The notes under the pieces were generated by a model. The model saw only the letters and a program-made list of their open reading frames with translations, had not been told where the DNA came from and ran no database searches. A DNA stretch of 18,602 nt from DALYJJ01 sp031969915 (GTDB taxonomy: Bacteria; Acidobacteriota; Terriglobia; Bryobacterales; Bryobacteraceae), in NCBI GenBank assembly GCA_031969915.1, contig DALYJJ010000120.1:1-18602 (forward strand), given 5' to 3'. Of this stretch, positions 4,959 through 12,627 are shown one piece after another. The translations under genes and the position numbers were made by a program. Within the stretch, counting starts at the first letter, position 1; the number at the start of each line of letters is the position of its first letter.

Positions 4959-7370
4959 ATGGGGAAATCGAACCCCGGGCGGTTCACCACGCACCGCGTT
5001 CGCGCGGACGAATTTCAAGCGCGCACCTGTTATCCGAGCCGCGAGGCGTACCCGAAGGACCTCGGGAACCGCTTCGCGCAGGAACTGCCGGCGTGGAAAG
5101 AAGAGGGGCCGCTCAACTCGGGCGGCCGCCTCACGGATCTGCTGGTGGATCCGGCGAACGCGAATCACGTGATCGTGGCGGCGGCGGCGGGCGGCGTGTA
5201 CGAGTCGCGGAACGCGGGCCGCAAGTGGACCTACCTTTGGGATGGCCAAATGGCCACGCTGAACATCGGCTCGCTGGCCTTCGACCCATCGAAACCGGGG
5301 CGGCTGTACGCCGGGACCGGGGAGGCGAATCTCTCGGGCGACAACTATCCGGGCGTGGGCCTATTCCGGCTCGACCCCGGCCAAAGCCGCTGGGATCTGG
5401 TACACGACACGCTGCTTCGCTTCCTGCCGGTGGATGAATCCAACCTCACGTTCCCTTTCTCGGGACTGCCGCGGCGGATCGGGACGATCGCCGTGGATCC
5501 GTTCGATTCGAATCACCTCTTCGTGGGCGGCGTGACGCACAGCGGCGAGGAGAACTCGGGGCTGTTTGAGAGTTTCGACGGCGGGGCGACGTTCGACAGC
5601 GCGGAGGACGCGAACGGGCGCGGCGGGAAACTGGTTTCGCGGCGCCACAGGAACGGCATGCATCCGTTCATCTCCGAGATGGGTTACTTCTGCCACTCGG
5701 TCGTGTTCCACCCGGCGCGGAAGGGCGTGGTGCTGGCGGCGGTGGAAGCGCAGGGGACGATGAGCGGGATCTGGGTTTCACACGACGGCGGGCAATCGTG
5801 GAACCAGGCGAGGGAGGGGTTGCCGCCGGGCGACCAGTTCGGACGCACGACGCTGCACATCGCGGGCGCGAGCGAAGTGGTGTACGCGCTCTCCGGGCGG
5901 CCCCGCACCGGTGAACTGCTGGGCATGTACCGCAGCAGTGACCTGGGCGAACGCTGGACGCCGTTGCGCATGCCGAAGGCGTTTGGCGCGAGAGGGCAGT
6001 TCTCCTATAACAACTGCGTGGCGGCGGACCGGAAGCGGCCGGGGACGGTAGCGGCGGGCGGCGTTGACCTGTTCGTTTCGCTGGATGGCGGCGAGAACTG
6101 GCGGCAATCGTCGAGCGGCGATCTGCCGGCCTTCCATTCCCAGTACGCGCACCACGACCATCACGGCCTGGCGATTGTGGGTAAGCGCATCTACTCGGCC
6201 AACGACGGCGGCTTCGCGATCAGCAACGACCTGGGCGAGACCTGGGAGACGCGCAACAACGGACTCAGCCTGGCGATGCTCTACGACCTGGACGTTTCGC
6301 CGATGAACGCGGAGTCGTTGGGCGGAGGCTGTCAGGACTTGGGTGTGTGGCTGCGCGGGCCGCTGCAGCCGCGCCAGACCAAGAGCGAGCGCGCGTTGCG
6401 GCGCGAACTGCGGGGCGACGGGGGCTGGACGTGCTTCCATCCGGCGGAGCCCCACACGGTGTTCGCTTCCACGCAGCGGATGACGATTTACCGGCACCGG
6501 GCGGAGGAGGGCTGGCAGGAGTTGTCGATCGGCGCTTCGAAGCAGGAGACGCGCTCGGTCTGGATGGCGGTGCTCGCGATGGACCGGTCGGACCGCCGCA
6601 AGGGCGAGGCGCGGGCCTTGTACGTGGGCTCGACGCGGGTGTGGCGAAGTTTGGATCAAGGCGACACGTGGCAGGCGGTCTCGCCGCATCTGGACGGCTC
6701 GGCGATCACGGCGCTGGAGGTGGCGAGCGCGAATCCGAACTTCGTCTACGTGGGCACAGTGAACGGCGGCTTCTTCCGGAGCACGGACGCGGGCGAGAGC
6801 TGGAGCGGGAACCTGGCCGGGCCGCTCTCGCCGGGGCGCCTGATCACGCGGATCTTCGCGAATCCGCTGCTTCCGGAGTTGGTGCTCTATACGCTCGGGA
6901 CGATCGCCGATGAGCGGGTGCTGGACGAAGGCGGAGGGTTCGACACCTCCGGGGGAGCGATCCCGCTCCGGTTCCTGCGGACCGGCTACGAGAGCAGCGA
7001 AGGAGACCGGCGCGTGATGCGCGAGTTCTGGCACGTGTATGGCTCGCACGACGCGGGCGACACGTGGTTCTGCGACGTCGCGAGCGGGATGCCGAATCTG
7101 CCCCACAACGCGGTGGTCTTTCTGCCGGGCGACATCCTGGTGCTGGCCCACGACGCGGGCGTGATCGCGACCAACAACGGGCGGGATTATCAGCCGGTGA
7201 CGGGTAACCTGCCGAACGTGCGGGTGACGGACCTGGTCTACCACGAGAAGAGCCAGACGCTGTTTGCCGCCACCTACGGGCGCGGCATCTGGAGCGTTCC
7301 CCTGGCGAAGGTGCATGAGGTCATTGCGCCCGCAAGCGGCGAAACCACCGCGCCGTCTCCGGTGACGTGA
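4959..7370 (+). CDS. Large Asp-box (VPS10/sortilin-like, BNR) beta-propeller protein
   Basis: 803 residues made almost wholly of propeller blades marked by Asp boxes (S-x-D-x-G-x-x-W/F). I count about nine, near residues 83, 205, 274, 326, 374, 422, 564, 608 and 696, for example SHDGGQSW, SLDGGENW and STDAGESW. The N-terminal run EGPLNSGGRLTDLLVDP and the AGTGEAN, HHDHHGLAI and GGCQDLG motifs are typical of VPS10-type proteins of Acidobacteriota and Bacteroidota, which are often secreted. Here no signal peptide or membrane helix is visible at the annotated start: the N-terminus is polar and basic (MGKSNPGRFTTHRVRAD). The protein is therefore either cytosolic or exported in another way. No catalytic site of a sialidase or other hydrolase is recognisable, so the role is likely binding or scaffolding. 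The ATG 8 bases after the small basic gene has no Shine-Dalgarno, pointing to coupled translation. Confidence 0.85.
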   Translation: MGKSNPGRFTTHRVRADEFQARTCYPSREAYPKDLGNRFAQELPAWKEEGPLNSGGRLTDLLVDPANANHVIVAAAAGGVYESRNAGRKWTYLWDGQMATLNIGSLAFDPSKPGRLYAGTGEANLSGDNYPGVGLFRLDPGQSRWDLVHDTLLRFLPVDESNLTFPFSGLPRRIGTIAVDPFDSNHLFVGGVTHSGEENSGLFESFDGGATFDSAEDANGRGGKLVSRRHRNGMHPFISEMGYFCHSVVFHPARKGVVLAAVEAQGTMSGIWVSHDGGQSWNQAREGLPPGDQFGRTTLHIAGASEVVYALSGRPRTGELLGMYRSSDLGERWTPLRMPKAFGARGQFSYNNCVAADRKRPGTVAAGGVDLFVSLDGGENWRQSSSGDLPAFHSQYAHHDHHGLAIVGKRIYSANDGGFAISNDLGETWETRNNGLSLAMLYDLDVSPMNAESLGGGCQDLGVWLRGPLQPRQTKSERALRRELRGDGGWTCFHPAEPHTVFASTQRMTIYRHRAEEGWQELSIGASKQETRSVWMAVLAMDRSDRRKGEARALYVGSTRVWRSLDQGDTWQAVSPHLDGSAITALEVASANPNFVYVGTVNGGFFRSTDAGESWSGNLAGPLSPGRLITRIFANPLLPELVLYTLGTIADERVLDEGGGFDTSGGAIPLRFLRTGYESSEGDRRVMREFWHVYGSHDAGDTWFCDVASGMPNLPHNAVVFLPGDILVLAHDAGVIATNNGRDYQPVTGNLPNVRVTDLVYHEKSQTLFAATYGRGIWSVPLAKVHEVIAPASGETTAPSPVT

Positions 7371-8025
7371 CCTCGGCGAGGGTCTTCGGGTAAGCCGGGC
7401 AGGCGGCGAGGTACCGATCCGCCGGGCCGGTGGTCATGCGGGTCCAGGTGTTTGCGCCGTGGCGGACGACGATGTAGTCTTCGGGATCGGGGCGGCACAG
7501 GCGGATCAACTCGGGATCGTGATCGCGCAGGAACCAGGTGTCTTCTGACTGTGCGGTATCGCGAAAGGGCGCGGCCGCCCAAAGACCCTTGCGGAAACAG
7601 AACGCGCCACCGGGCCGCCAGCCGTGGCCGCTGTGCCGGAGGGGCGCGCGGCCGGGGAAAAGCACGAGGAAACAACAGCGCGTGACCAGGGCGTTGGGGG
7701 CGGAAGCGGCCCGCAAGGCCTGAACGGAGTGGCGCAGGAACCCGGGGCCGTAGTAATCGTCGTCATCCAGGCGCTGGATGATCTCCCCGCGTGCGGTTTC
7801 GATGGCGAAGTTCACCTTGAGGCCGAGATTGGTGCGGTGCGGAAAGCGGAGGTAGCGGATGCCGGGGAGGCCGGCGAAAAGGGATGGGGAAGCACGGTCG
7901 CTATCGTCGGCGACGATGAGTTCCTTGCGAGTCCAGGTTTGATGTTGGAAGCAGCGGAGGGCTTGGGCGAGGAACCGGCGGCGGTTGTGAGTGGGGAGGA
8001 TGCAGGAGACGAGCGGGGCGGGCAT
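7321..8025 (-). CDS. Family 2 glycosyltransferase
   Basis: 234 residues starting MPAPLVSCILPTHNRRRFL, a standard GT2 opening. Residues 37-42 (IVADDS) form the nucleotide-binding strand, RLDDDDYY (85-92) contains the metal-binding DxD, and EDTWFL (161-166) is the likely position of the acidic residue near the acceptor. The C-terminal RHGANTWTRM motif recurs in many GT2 proteins. There are no membrane helices, so it acts on the cytosolic side. Donor and acceptor are unknown. An in-frame start further upstream (8205) would add 60 residues of Arg/Pro-rich sequence that is an overlap artefact of the esterase gene; the ATG at 8025 is preferred because it follows the esterase stop by 2 bases. Its last 50 bases overlap, tail to tail, the 3' end of the propeller gene. 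Confidence 0.9.
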   Translation of the reverse strand: MPAPLVSCILPTHNRRRFLAQALRCFQHQTWTRKELIVADDSDRASPSLFAGLPGIRYLRFPHRTNLGLKVNFAIETARGEIIQRLDDDDYYGPGFLRHSVQALRAASAPNALVTRCCFLVLFPGRAPLRHSGHGWRPGGAFCFRKGLWAAAPFRDTAQSEDTWFLRDHDPELIRLCRPDPEDYIVVRHGANTWTRMTTGPADRYLAACPAYPKTLAEVTSPETARWFRRLRAQ

Positions 8026-8027
8026 CT

Positions 8028-8894
8028 CTAGAGAAGTGAGGCGCGGAGCCAGGCGGCGGCTTCGGAGACGGCGCGGCGGGCGAGGGAACTGATGCCCTCC
8101 ATTTGAGCGAAGCCGTGGATGGCGCCGTTGTAGCGCCGGAGGACGGTAGGCGTGCCGGCGGCGGCGAGGCGCTGGGCGTAGGCTTCGCCTTCGTCGCGAA
8201 GGCAATCGTATTCGGCGGTGAGGACCCAGGCGGGCGGCAGGTTCGCAAGGCTGGCGGCGAAGAGGGGCGAGATGGTGGGGCGCGTGGGGTCCTGGCGGGA
8301 GGGCACATATTCGCGCCAGCCACGGCGCATGTCTTCGCTCCCCGGGCCGTAACCGGCGGCGAACTCGCGGTGCGACGGTAGCGAGCAGGTGGCGTCGAGC
8401 ATGGGGTAAACCAGGAGCTGGCAGGCGAAGTCGCGCGGGCGGATGAAGGCGGCGACGGCGGCGAGGTTGGCGCCGGCGCTATCGCCGGCGATGGCGACGT
8501 GGGGCCAGCGCTTGCGGACCCAGGCGGCGGCGTCGAGGGCGTCGCGGAGGGGAGTGGGCCAGCGGTGTTCCGGGGCGAGGCGGTTGTCGACGGCGGCGAT
8601 GGCGCAGCCGGATTGCGCGGCGAGGGAGCGGCACAGCGGATCGTGGGTTTCCAGATCTCCGCTGAAGAAGCGCCCGCCGTGGAAGAAGACGACGGCGGCT
8701 TCCGCGGACTCGCCGTAGACGCGGATGCGCGGGCTGGGCTGGCGCACGGGGACCGTTGCGAGGGGGCCGCCGAGGGCGCGGGAGGATTGCGCGTAGAGCG
8801 CGCGGGTCAATGCCACTGAACGTTCGGAGCGCGGCGGCAGTCCGGACGCCGCTTCGCGAGCCAGCAGGGCGGCGAGCTCGGGGTCAACCGGCAT
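8028..8894 (-). CDS. Alpha/beta hydrolase of the hormone-sensitive lipase (bacterial family IV) type
   Basis: 288 residues. The nucleophile elbow GDSAG (137-141) gives Ser139, EYDCLRDEG (229-236) gives Asp230 and the IHGF motif gives His260, a complete esterase triad in the family IV order. DNRLAPEHRWP (103-113) is another family hallmark. The oxyanion motif is HGGR (72-75) where most members have HGGG. No signal peptide, so it is a cytosolic carboxylesterase or amidase acting on small acyl substrates. The start chosen is the ATG at 8894, which overlaps the end of the DJ-1/PfpI gene by 11 bases. A longer frame back to 9206 would only read across that gene out of frame. The downstream glycosyltransferase follows by 2 bases, so the three genes form one operon. 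Confidence 0.92.
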   Translation of the reverse strand: MPVDPELAALLAREAASGLPPRSERSVALTRALYAQSSRALGGPLATVPVRQPSPRIRVYGESAEAAVVFFHGGRFFSGDLETHDPLCRSLAAQSGCAIAAVDNRLAPEHRWPTPLRDALDAAAWVRKRWPHVAIAGDSAGANLAAVAAFIRPRDFACQLLVYPMLDATCSLPSHREFAAGYGPGSEDMRRGWREYVPSRQDPTRPTISPLFAASLANLPPAWVLTAEYDCLRDEGEAYAQRLAAAGTPTVLRRYNGAIHGFAQMEGISSLARRAVSEAAAWLRASLL

Positions 8895-9441
8895 GGCGGA
8901 GGCAGGCGACGACCTCGCGGTAGAACTCCGGGTGCGACTGCCAGGTTTGCGCGGTGACGATGCGGCCGTCACGGACCGCCTGGCGCGTATCCCACGTGCC
9001 GCCGGCGGCTTCCACCTCGGGGCGAACGTGTTCGTAGCAGGTGAGGCAGCGGCCCGTGGCCAGACCCGCGGAAACCAGGACCTGAATGCCGTGGCAGATG
9101 GCGAAGACCCACTTCCCCGCCCCGTCGAAAGCGCGGACCAGCGCCAGAAGCGTCTGGTTGTTGCGCAGGTATTCGGGGGCGCGGCCGCCGATGAGGAGGA
9201 TCGCATCGTAATCCGCGGCGGCGGCCTCGGCGATCGTCACGTCGGCGGCAAACCCGTAGCCCTGGCGCTCGATGTAGGTGTCCCAGCCCTCCTCGAAATC
9301 GTGCATCACCAGGTGCAGGCGGCGCTTCGACGGGGCCGCTACCACGGGCGTCCAGCCCTCTTCCTGAAAGCGGTGGACCGCGTAGAGGGTCTCATAGCTT
9401 TCGCCGCCGTCGCCCGTGACCACAAGAATTCTCTTGCTCAT
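8884..9441 (-). CDS. DJ-1/PfpI family protein (class I glutamine amidotransferase-like)
   Basis: 185 residues with the flavodoxin-like fold of the DJ-1/PfpI superfamily. It opens KRILVVTGDGGESYET, has YDAILLIGGRAPEYLR, and carries the nucleophile elbow AICHG with Cys116-His117. Glu14 or Glu17 near the N-terminus is placed to activate the Cys. Members include proteases, chaperones, glyoxalase III and deglycase-like enzymes; which of these applies cannot be read from sequence alone. No signal peptide. It leads a minus-strand operon with the esterase and a glycosyltransferase. A good Shine-Dalgarno (AGGAGA, minus strand of 9446-9451) lies 4 bases before the ATG, supporting this start. Only 29 bases separate it from the divergent peptidase gene. 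Confidence 0.92.
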   Translation of the reverse strand: MSKRILVVTGDGGESYETLYAVHRFQEEGWTPVVAAPSKRRLHLVMHDFEEGWDTYIERQGYGFAADVTIAEAAAADYDAILLIGGRAPEYLRNNQTLLALVRAFDGAGKWVFAICHGIQVLVSAGLATGRCLTCYEHVRPEVEAAGGTWDTRQAVRDGRIVTAQTWQSHPEFYREVVACLRHAG

Positions 9442-9445
9442 CGTG

Positions 9446-9469
9446 TCTCCTAATTCGTAGCCTATCTTA
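9446..9469 (-). promoter_or_regulatory. Shine-Dalgarno and candidate -10 of the DJ-1/PfpI operon
   Basis: On the minus strand AGGAGA (9451 to 9446) is the ribosome binding site and TAAGAT (9469 to 9464) a possible -10 with 4 of 6 consensus bases. The same bases read TATCTT on the plus strand (9463-9468), just before the GTG of the divergent peptidase at 9471. No -35 elements are evident, and any would lie inside the opposite genes. Confidence 0.3.
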
Positions 9470-9470
9470 C

Positions 9471-11852
9471 GTGACCCCTCGATTCTCTCTCGCCTTCATT
9501 CTGGCCGGAAGCCTCGCAGCGCAGACGGCCTATCAGCAGCCGCCCCAGGCGGTGCTGGATGTGCTGAACGCTCCCACATCGCCGACGGCGTCGGTGAGCC
9601 CGGCGAAGACCCACCTGTTGTTGATCGATGGGCCGCGGTACCCGTCGATCGCGGACCAATCGCAGCCTATCTTGCGGCTGGCGGGGATGCGCATCAACCC
9701 GGCGACGAACGGGCCGCAGCGGACGACGTTTGCGAACCGCCTGGTGCTGAAAGAAATCGCGACGAACACAGACCGCCCGATCGCGCTGCCGGCGGGAGCC
9801 AAGATCGGCGACCTGCGTTGGAGCGCCGACGGCAGGCACTTCGCTGCGACCAACACCACGGCGAACGGGATCGAGCTCTGGGTGGGTGTGGTGGCCACCG
9901 GCGCGCTGAAGAAGATGGCCGGTGTGACCGTGAACGACGTGATGGGCGATGCGCTGAACTGGATGCCGGACAACCGGACGCTGCTGGTGCAGACCATTCC
10001 GGCCGGGCGCGGCGCGGCGCCCGCGAAGACGCCTGTGCCGCCGGGGCCGAACGTGCAACAGAGCCTGGGCCGAAGCGCGCCGGTGTGGACCTATCAGGAC
10101 CTGCTGCAGAACGCGCACGACGAGGCGCTGTTCGAGCACTACGGAACGTCGCAACTGGCCTTCGTCGATGCCGTGACGGGGAAGGTCACGCCCTACGGCA
10201 AGCCGGGGCTGTATCTGGATGTGCGGCCGTCGCCGGGCGGCGAGCACGTGCTTACGGTGCGGATTCACAAGCCGTTTTCGTACCTCCATCCGGCCGGCGC
10301 GTTTCCGAAGGAAGTGGAAGTGTGGGACCGCGCGGCGAAGCTCGTCTACAAGCTGGCGAGTCTGCCGCTGGCGGACCGGGTGCCGATTGACGGCGTGCCG
10401 ACGGGGCCGCGCAACTACTCGTGGCGCGCGAACGAACCGGCATCACTCACCTGGGTGGTGGCGCTGGACGGCGGGAATCCCAAGGAGAAGGTGCCTCATC
10501 GTGACCAGGTGTTCCTGATGCGTGCGCCCTTCACCGGCGAACCGAAAGAGTTGCTCAAGACGGAACATCGGGCCATGGGGATCGCCTGGGGTCAACGCGA
10601 CGGCCTCGCGGTCTATGGCGACTACGACCGTGACAAGCGCTGGCTGCGTCAGTTCGTGATGAACGCCGACAACCCGGCGGAGACGCCGCGCGAGTTCGTG
10701 AGCCGGAACATGGCGGACCGCTACCGCGACATCGGGCAAATGCAGATGAAGATGCTGGGGGCCGGCGCCTCGGTGATCCTGCAGACGGGCGATTCCGTGT
10801 TGCTCTCCGGGATGGGCGCGACGCCGAAGGGCGACCGGCCGTTCCTGCGGCGTCTTCATCTGAAGACGCGCGAGACGGAAGAGATCTTCCGCTGCGGCGA
10901 GAACGAGTACGAGACGGTGGTGACGGTGCTGAACGACGACGGCACGAAGTTCCTGACGCGCCGCGAATCGCCCTCCGAGCCTCCCAACTACTACCTGCGA
11001 ACGGTGGGGCAGCCGCCCGTGGCCCTGACGAAGTTCGCAGACCCGTCGCCGGTGCTGCGCACGATCAAGAAAGAGCGGGTAGTGTACAAGCGGCCGGACG
11101 GAGTGCAGCTTTCCTTCACTCTGTATCTGCCGCCGGATTACCAGCCGGGCACGCGCCTGCCGGCGGTGGTGTGGGCGTATCCACTCGAATACACCGACGC
11201 GGACGTGGCGGGACAGATCGGCGGATCGACGCAGCGGTTCACAACCATCGCGGGCTCGTCCCACCTGTTCTATTTGCTGGCCGGGTACGCGATTCTCGAT
11301 AACGCTTCGATGCCGGTTGTGGGCACGCCTGAGACCGTGAACAACACCTACATCGAACAGGTGGTGTCGAGTGCGAAAGCGGCGATCGACAAGGCGGCGG
11401 AGATGGGGGTGGTCGATCCCAAGCGCGTGGGCGTGGGAGGGCACAGCTACGGAGCCTTCATGACTGCGAATCTGCTGGCGCATTCGGACCTGTTCCGCGC
11501 GGGTGTGGCGCGGAGCGGCGCGTATAACCGCACGCTCACGCCCTTCGGATTCCAAAGCGAGCGCCGCACCTTCTGGGAGGCCACCGATGTGTACACACGG
11601 ATGTCCCCGTTCTTTCACGCGAACAAGATCAATGAGCCGCTGCTGCTGATCCACGGCGAGATGGATAACAACGCGGGCACGTTCCCCATTCAATCGGAAC
11701 GCATGTACCAGGCAGTACGCGGCAACGGAGGCATCGTGCGGTATGTCACGCTGCCGTATGAATCGCACGGCTACGCGGCGAAGGAGTCGATCGAACACAC
11801 GTTGTACGAGATGATCTCCTGGTTCGACCAGCACGTGAAGAAAGCGGAGTAG
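9471..11852 (+). CDS. Secreted S9 family serine peptidase, glutamyl endopeptidase-like
   Basis: 793 residues. An N-terminal signal peptide (MTPRFSLAFILAGSLAAQTA, cleavage probably after AAQ or nearby) sends it out of the cytosol. Residues about 30-530 form a propeller-type regulatory domain opened by QQPPQAVLDVLNAPTSP, typical of S9 enzymes. The C-terminal alpha/beta hydrolase domain carries GGHSYG with Ser659, HGEMDNN with Asp732 and YESHGY with His766, the expected Ser-Asp-His triad. The GHSYGAFM context, the MDNNAG loop and overall length match the glutamyl endopeptidase branch (S9D-like) rather than classical prolyl oligopeptidase. It likely degrades peptides for nutrition outside the cytosol. 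The start is GTG, chosen because it gives the full signal peptide; no Shine-Dalgarno precedes it. The MOSC gene follows after 36 bases. Confidence 0.93.
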   Translation: MTPRFSLAFILAGSLAAQTAYQQPPQAVLDVLNAPTSPTASVSPAKTHLLLIDGPRYPSIADQSQPILRLAGMRINPATNGPQRTTFANRLVLKEIATNTDRPIALPAGAKIGDLRWSADGRHFAATNTTANGIELWVGVVATGALKKMAGVTVNDVMGDALNWMPDNRTLLVQTIPAGRGAAPAKTPVPPGPNVQQSLGRSAPVWTYQDLLQNAHDEALFEHYGTSQLAFVDAVTGKVTPYGKPGLYLDVRPSPGGEHVLTVRIHKPFSYLHPAGAFPKEVEVWDRAAKLVYKLASLPLADRVPIDGVPTGPRNYSWRANEPASLTWVVALDGGNPKEKVPHRDQVFLMRAPFTGEPKELLKTEHRAMGIAWGQRDGLAVYGDYDRDKRWLRQFVMNADNPAETPREFVSRNMADRYRDIGQMQMKMLGAGASVILQTGDSVLLSGMGATPKGDRPFLRRLHLKTRETEEIFRCGENEYETVVTVLNDDGTKFLTRRESPSEPPNYYLRTVGQPPVALTKFADPSPVLRTIKKERVVYKRPDGVQLSFTLYLPPDYQPGTRLPAVVWAYPLEYTDADVAGQIGGSTQRFTTIAGSSHLFYLLAGYAILDNASMPVVGTPETVNNTYIEQVVSSAKAAIDKAAEMGVVDPKRVGVGGHSYGAFMTANLLAHSDLFRAGVARSGAYNRTLTPFGFQSERRTFWEATDVYTRMSPFFHANKINEPLLLIHGEMDNNAGTFPIQSERMYQAVRGNGGIVRYVTLPYESHGYAAKESIEHTLYEMISWFDQHVKKAE

Positions 11853-11875
11853 CCTCCGGCCGGGGACTCATCTGC

Positions 11876-11881
11876 TAGTCT
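11876..11881 (+). promoter_or_regulatory. Candidate -10 of the MOSC gene
   Basis: TAGTCT, preceded by GC, ends 7 bases before the GTG at 11889. It has the same GCTAnnnT form and spacing as the boxes before the Stv-like gene (443) and the kinase (1096). No -35 or Shine-Dalgarno is seen. Confidence 0.3.
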
Positions 11882-11888
11882 CGTCACC

Positions 11889-12602
11889 GTGGTGAGCCGA
11901 AAAGTTGGCACGGTTCTACAGTTGTGCCGTTATCCGGTAAAGTCCATGGCCGGTGAGTCCCTTCCGGCTTCGGCCGTTTCGTGGCACGGGTTCTCCGGAG
12001 ACCGGCGCTGGGCCTTCATTCGCCCCGGGATGGAGCGGAGTGGATTCCCCTGGCTGACCATTCGCGAGAAGCCGGACCTGTGGCAGTACGAGCCGCGCTT
12101 CCTCGATCCGAACGACGTGGAAGGTTCCAAGACCGTGGTACGAACCCCGGACGGCCGCGAGTTCGACGTGGCAGACCCAGAGCTCGCCCAACGTCTCGGC
12201 GATGGCGTTCGTGTCATCAAGCAATACGGAGGCGTGTTCGACACCTTTCCGCTCTCCGTTCTGACAGTGCAAAGCGTTGAGGGACTGGCCGGCATTGTGG
12301 GCCGGCCGTTGTCGCCCCTGCGATTTCGTCCGAATATTCTGATCGACGCCAGCGAGGCCGGCCCGTTTCCGGAAGAGGGATGGTGCGGAGCCGTTCTCCG
12401 CCTCGGGACGCTCCGATGCCGCCTCGATAAACGCGATATGCGCTGCCAGATCGTCAACGTCGAGCCGTCGAACCCGAGCCAGCCGGATCCTGCCGTGCTC
12501 CGGGCCATCGGCCGCGAGCGAGGAGCCCACTTCGGCATGTATGGCACGACTGTCGAGCCAGGCACGCTTTCGATCGGCGATCCCGTGTATCTCGAATCCT
12601 GA
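11889..12602 (+). CDS. MOSC domain protein (molybdenum cofactor-binding, mARC/YcbX-like)
   Basis: 237 residues. The N-terminal beta-barrel (MOSC_N) is marked by LCRYPVKSMAGES (12-24) and the GDRRWAFIRP strand. The MOSC domain holds RFRPNILID (145-153), the PFPEEGWCGAVLRLG stretch, and KRDMRCQIVNVEP with Cys186. In mARC and YcbX proteins the Cys in this place coordinates molybdenum, so the protein probably binds Moco and reduces N-hydroxylated or similar substrates with an external electron donor. No C-terminal ferredoxin domain is present, unlike E. coli YcbX, so the electron partner must be separate. Soluble, no signal peptide. Two adjacent GTG codons (11889, 11892) can both serve as start. 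Its end faces the glyoxalase-fold gene, 25 bases away. Confidence 0.9.
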   Translation: MVSRKVGTVLQLCRYPVKSMAGESLPASAVSWHGFSGDRRWAFIRPGMERSGFPWLTIREKPDLWQYEPRFLDPNDVEGSKTVVRTPDGREFDVADPELAQRLGDGVRVIKQYGGVFDTFPLSVLTVQSVEGLAGIVGRPLSPLRFRPNILIDASEAGPFPEEGWCGAVLRLGTLRCRLDKRDMRCQIVNVEPSNPSQPDPAVLRAIGRERGAHFGMYGTTVEPGTLSIGDPVYLES

Positions 12603-12603
12603 G

Positions 12604-12619
12604 CGCCGCGTTGACGGCG
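12604..12619. other. Short inverted repeat between convergent genes
   Basis: CGCCG (12604-12608) and CGGCG (12615-12619) form a perfect 5-pair hairpin with a 6-base loop in the 25-base gap between the MOSC and glyoxalase-fold genes. There is no T-tract on either strand, so it is at best a weak bidirectional terminator. Confidence 0.2.
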
Positions 12620-12627
12620 GATGATGG

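Noticed and set aside
5778..7316. Minus-strand open frame of 512 codons opposite the Asp-box propeller
   Set aside because: Antisense to a protein with about nine Asp boxes; its own translation is Arg/His-rich with no family resemblance.
8026..8205. Upstream extension of the second GT2 to a start at 8205
   Set aside because: The added 60 residues are Arg/Pro-rich, overlap the esterase gene, and precede the natural GT2 opening at MPAPLVSCILP.
8895..9206. Upstream extension of the esterase frame to 9206
   Set aside because: The added residues are Ser/Arg-rich and read the DJ-1/PfpI gene out of frame; the fold begins after MPVDPEL.
10443..11834. Minus-strand open frame of 463 codons opposite the S9 peptidase catalytic domain
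   Set aside because: The plus strand shows a full Ser-Asp-His triad, so the antisense frame is a shadow.
11853..11888. Possible hairpin (GCC/GGCC-rich) after the S9 peptidase stop
   Set aside because: The short GC palindrome has no T-tract and no stable longer stem, so it was not called a terminator.
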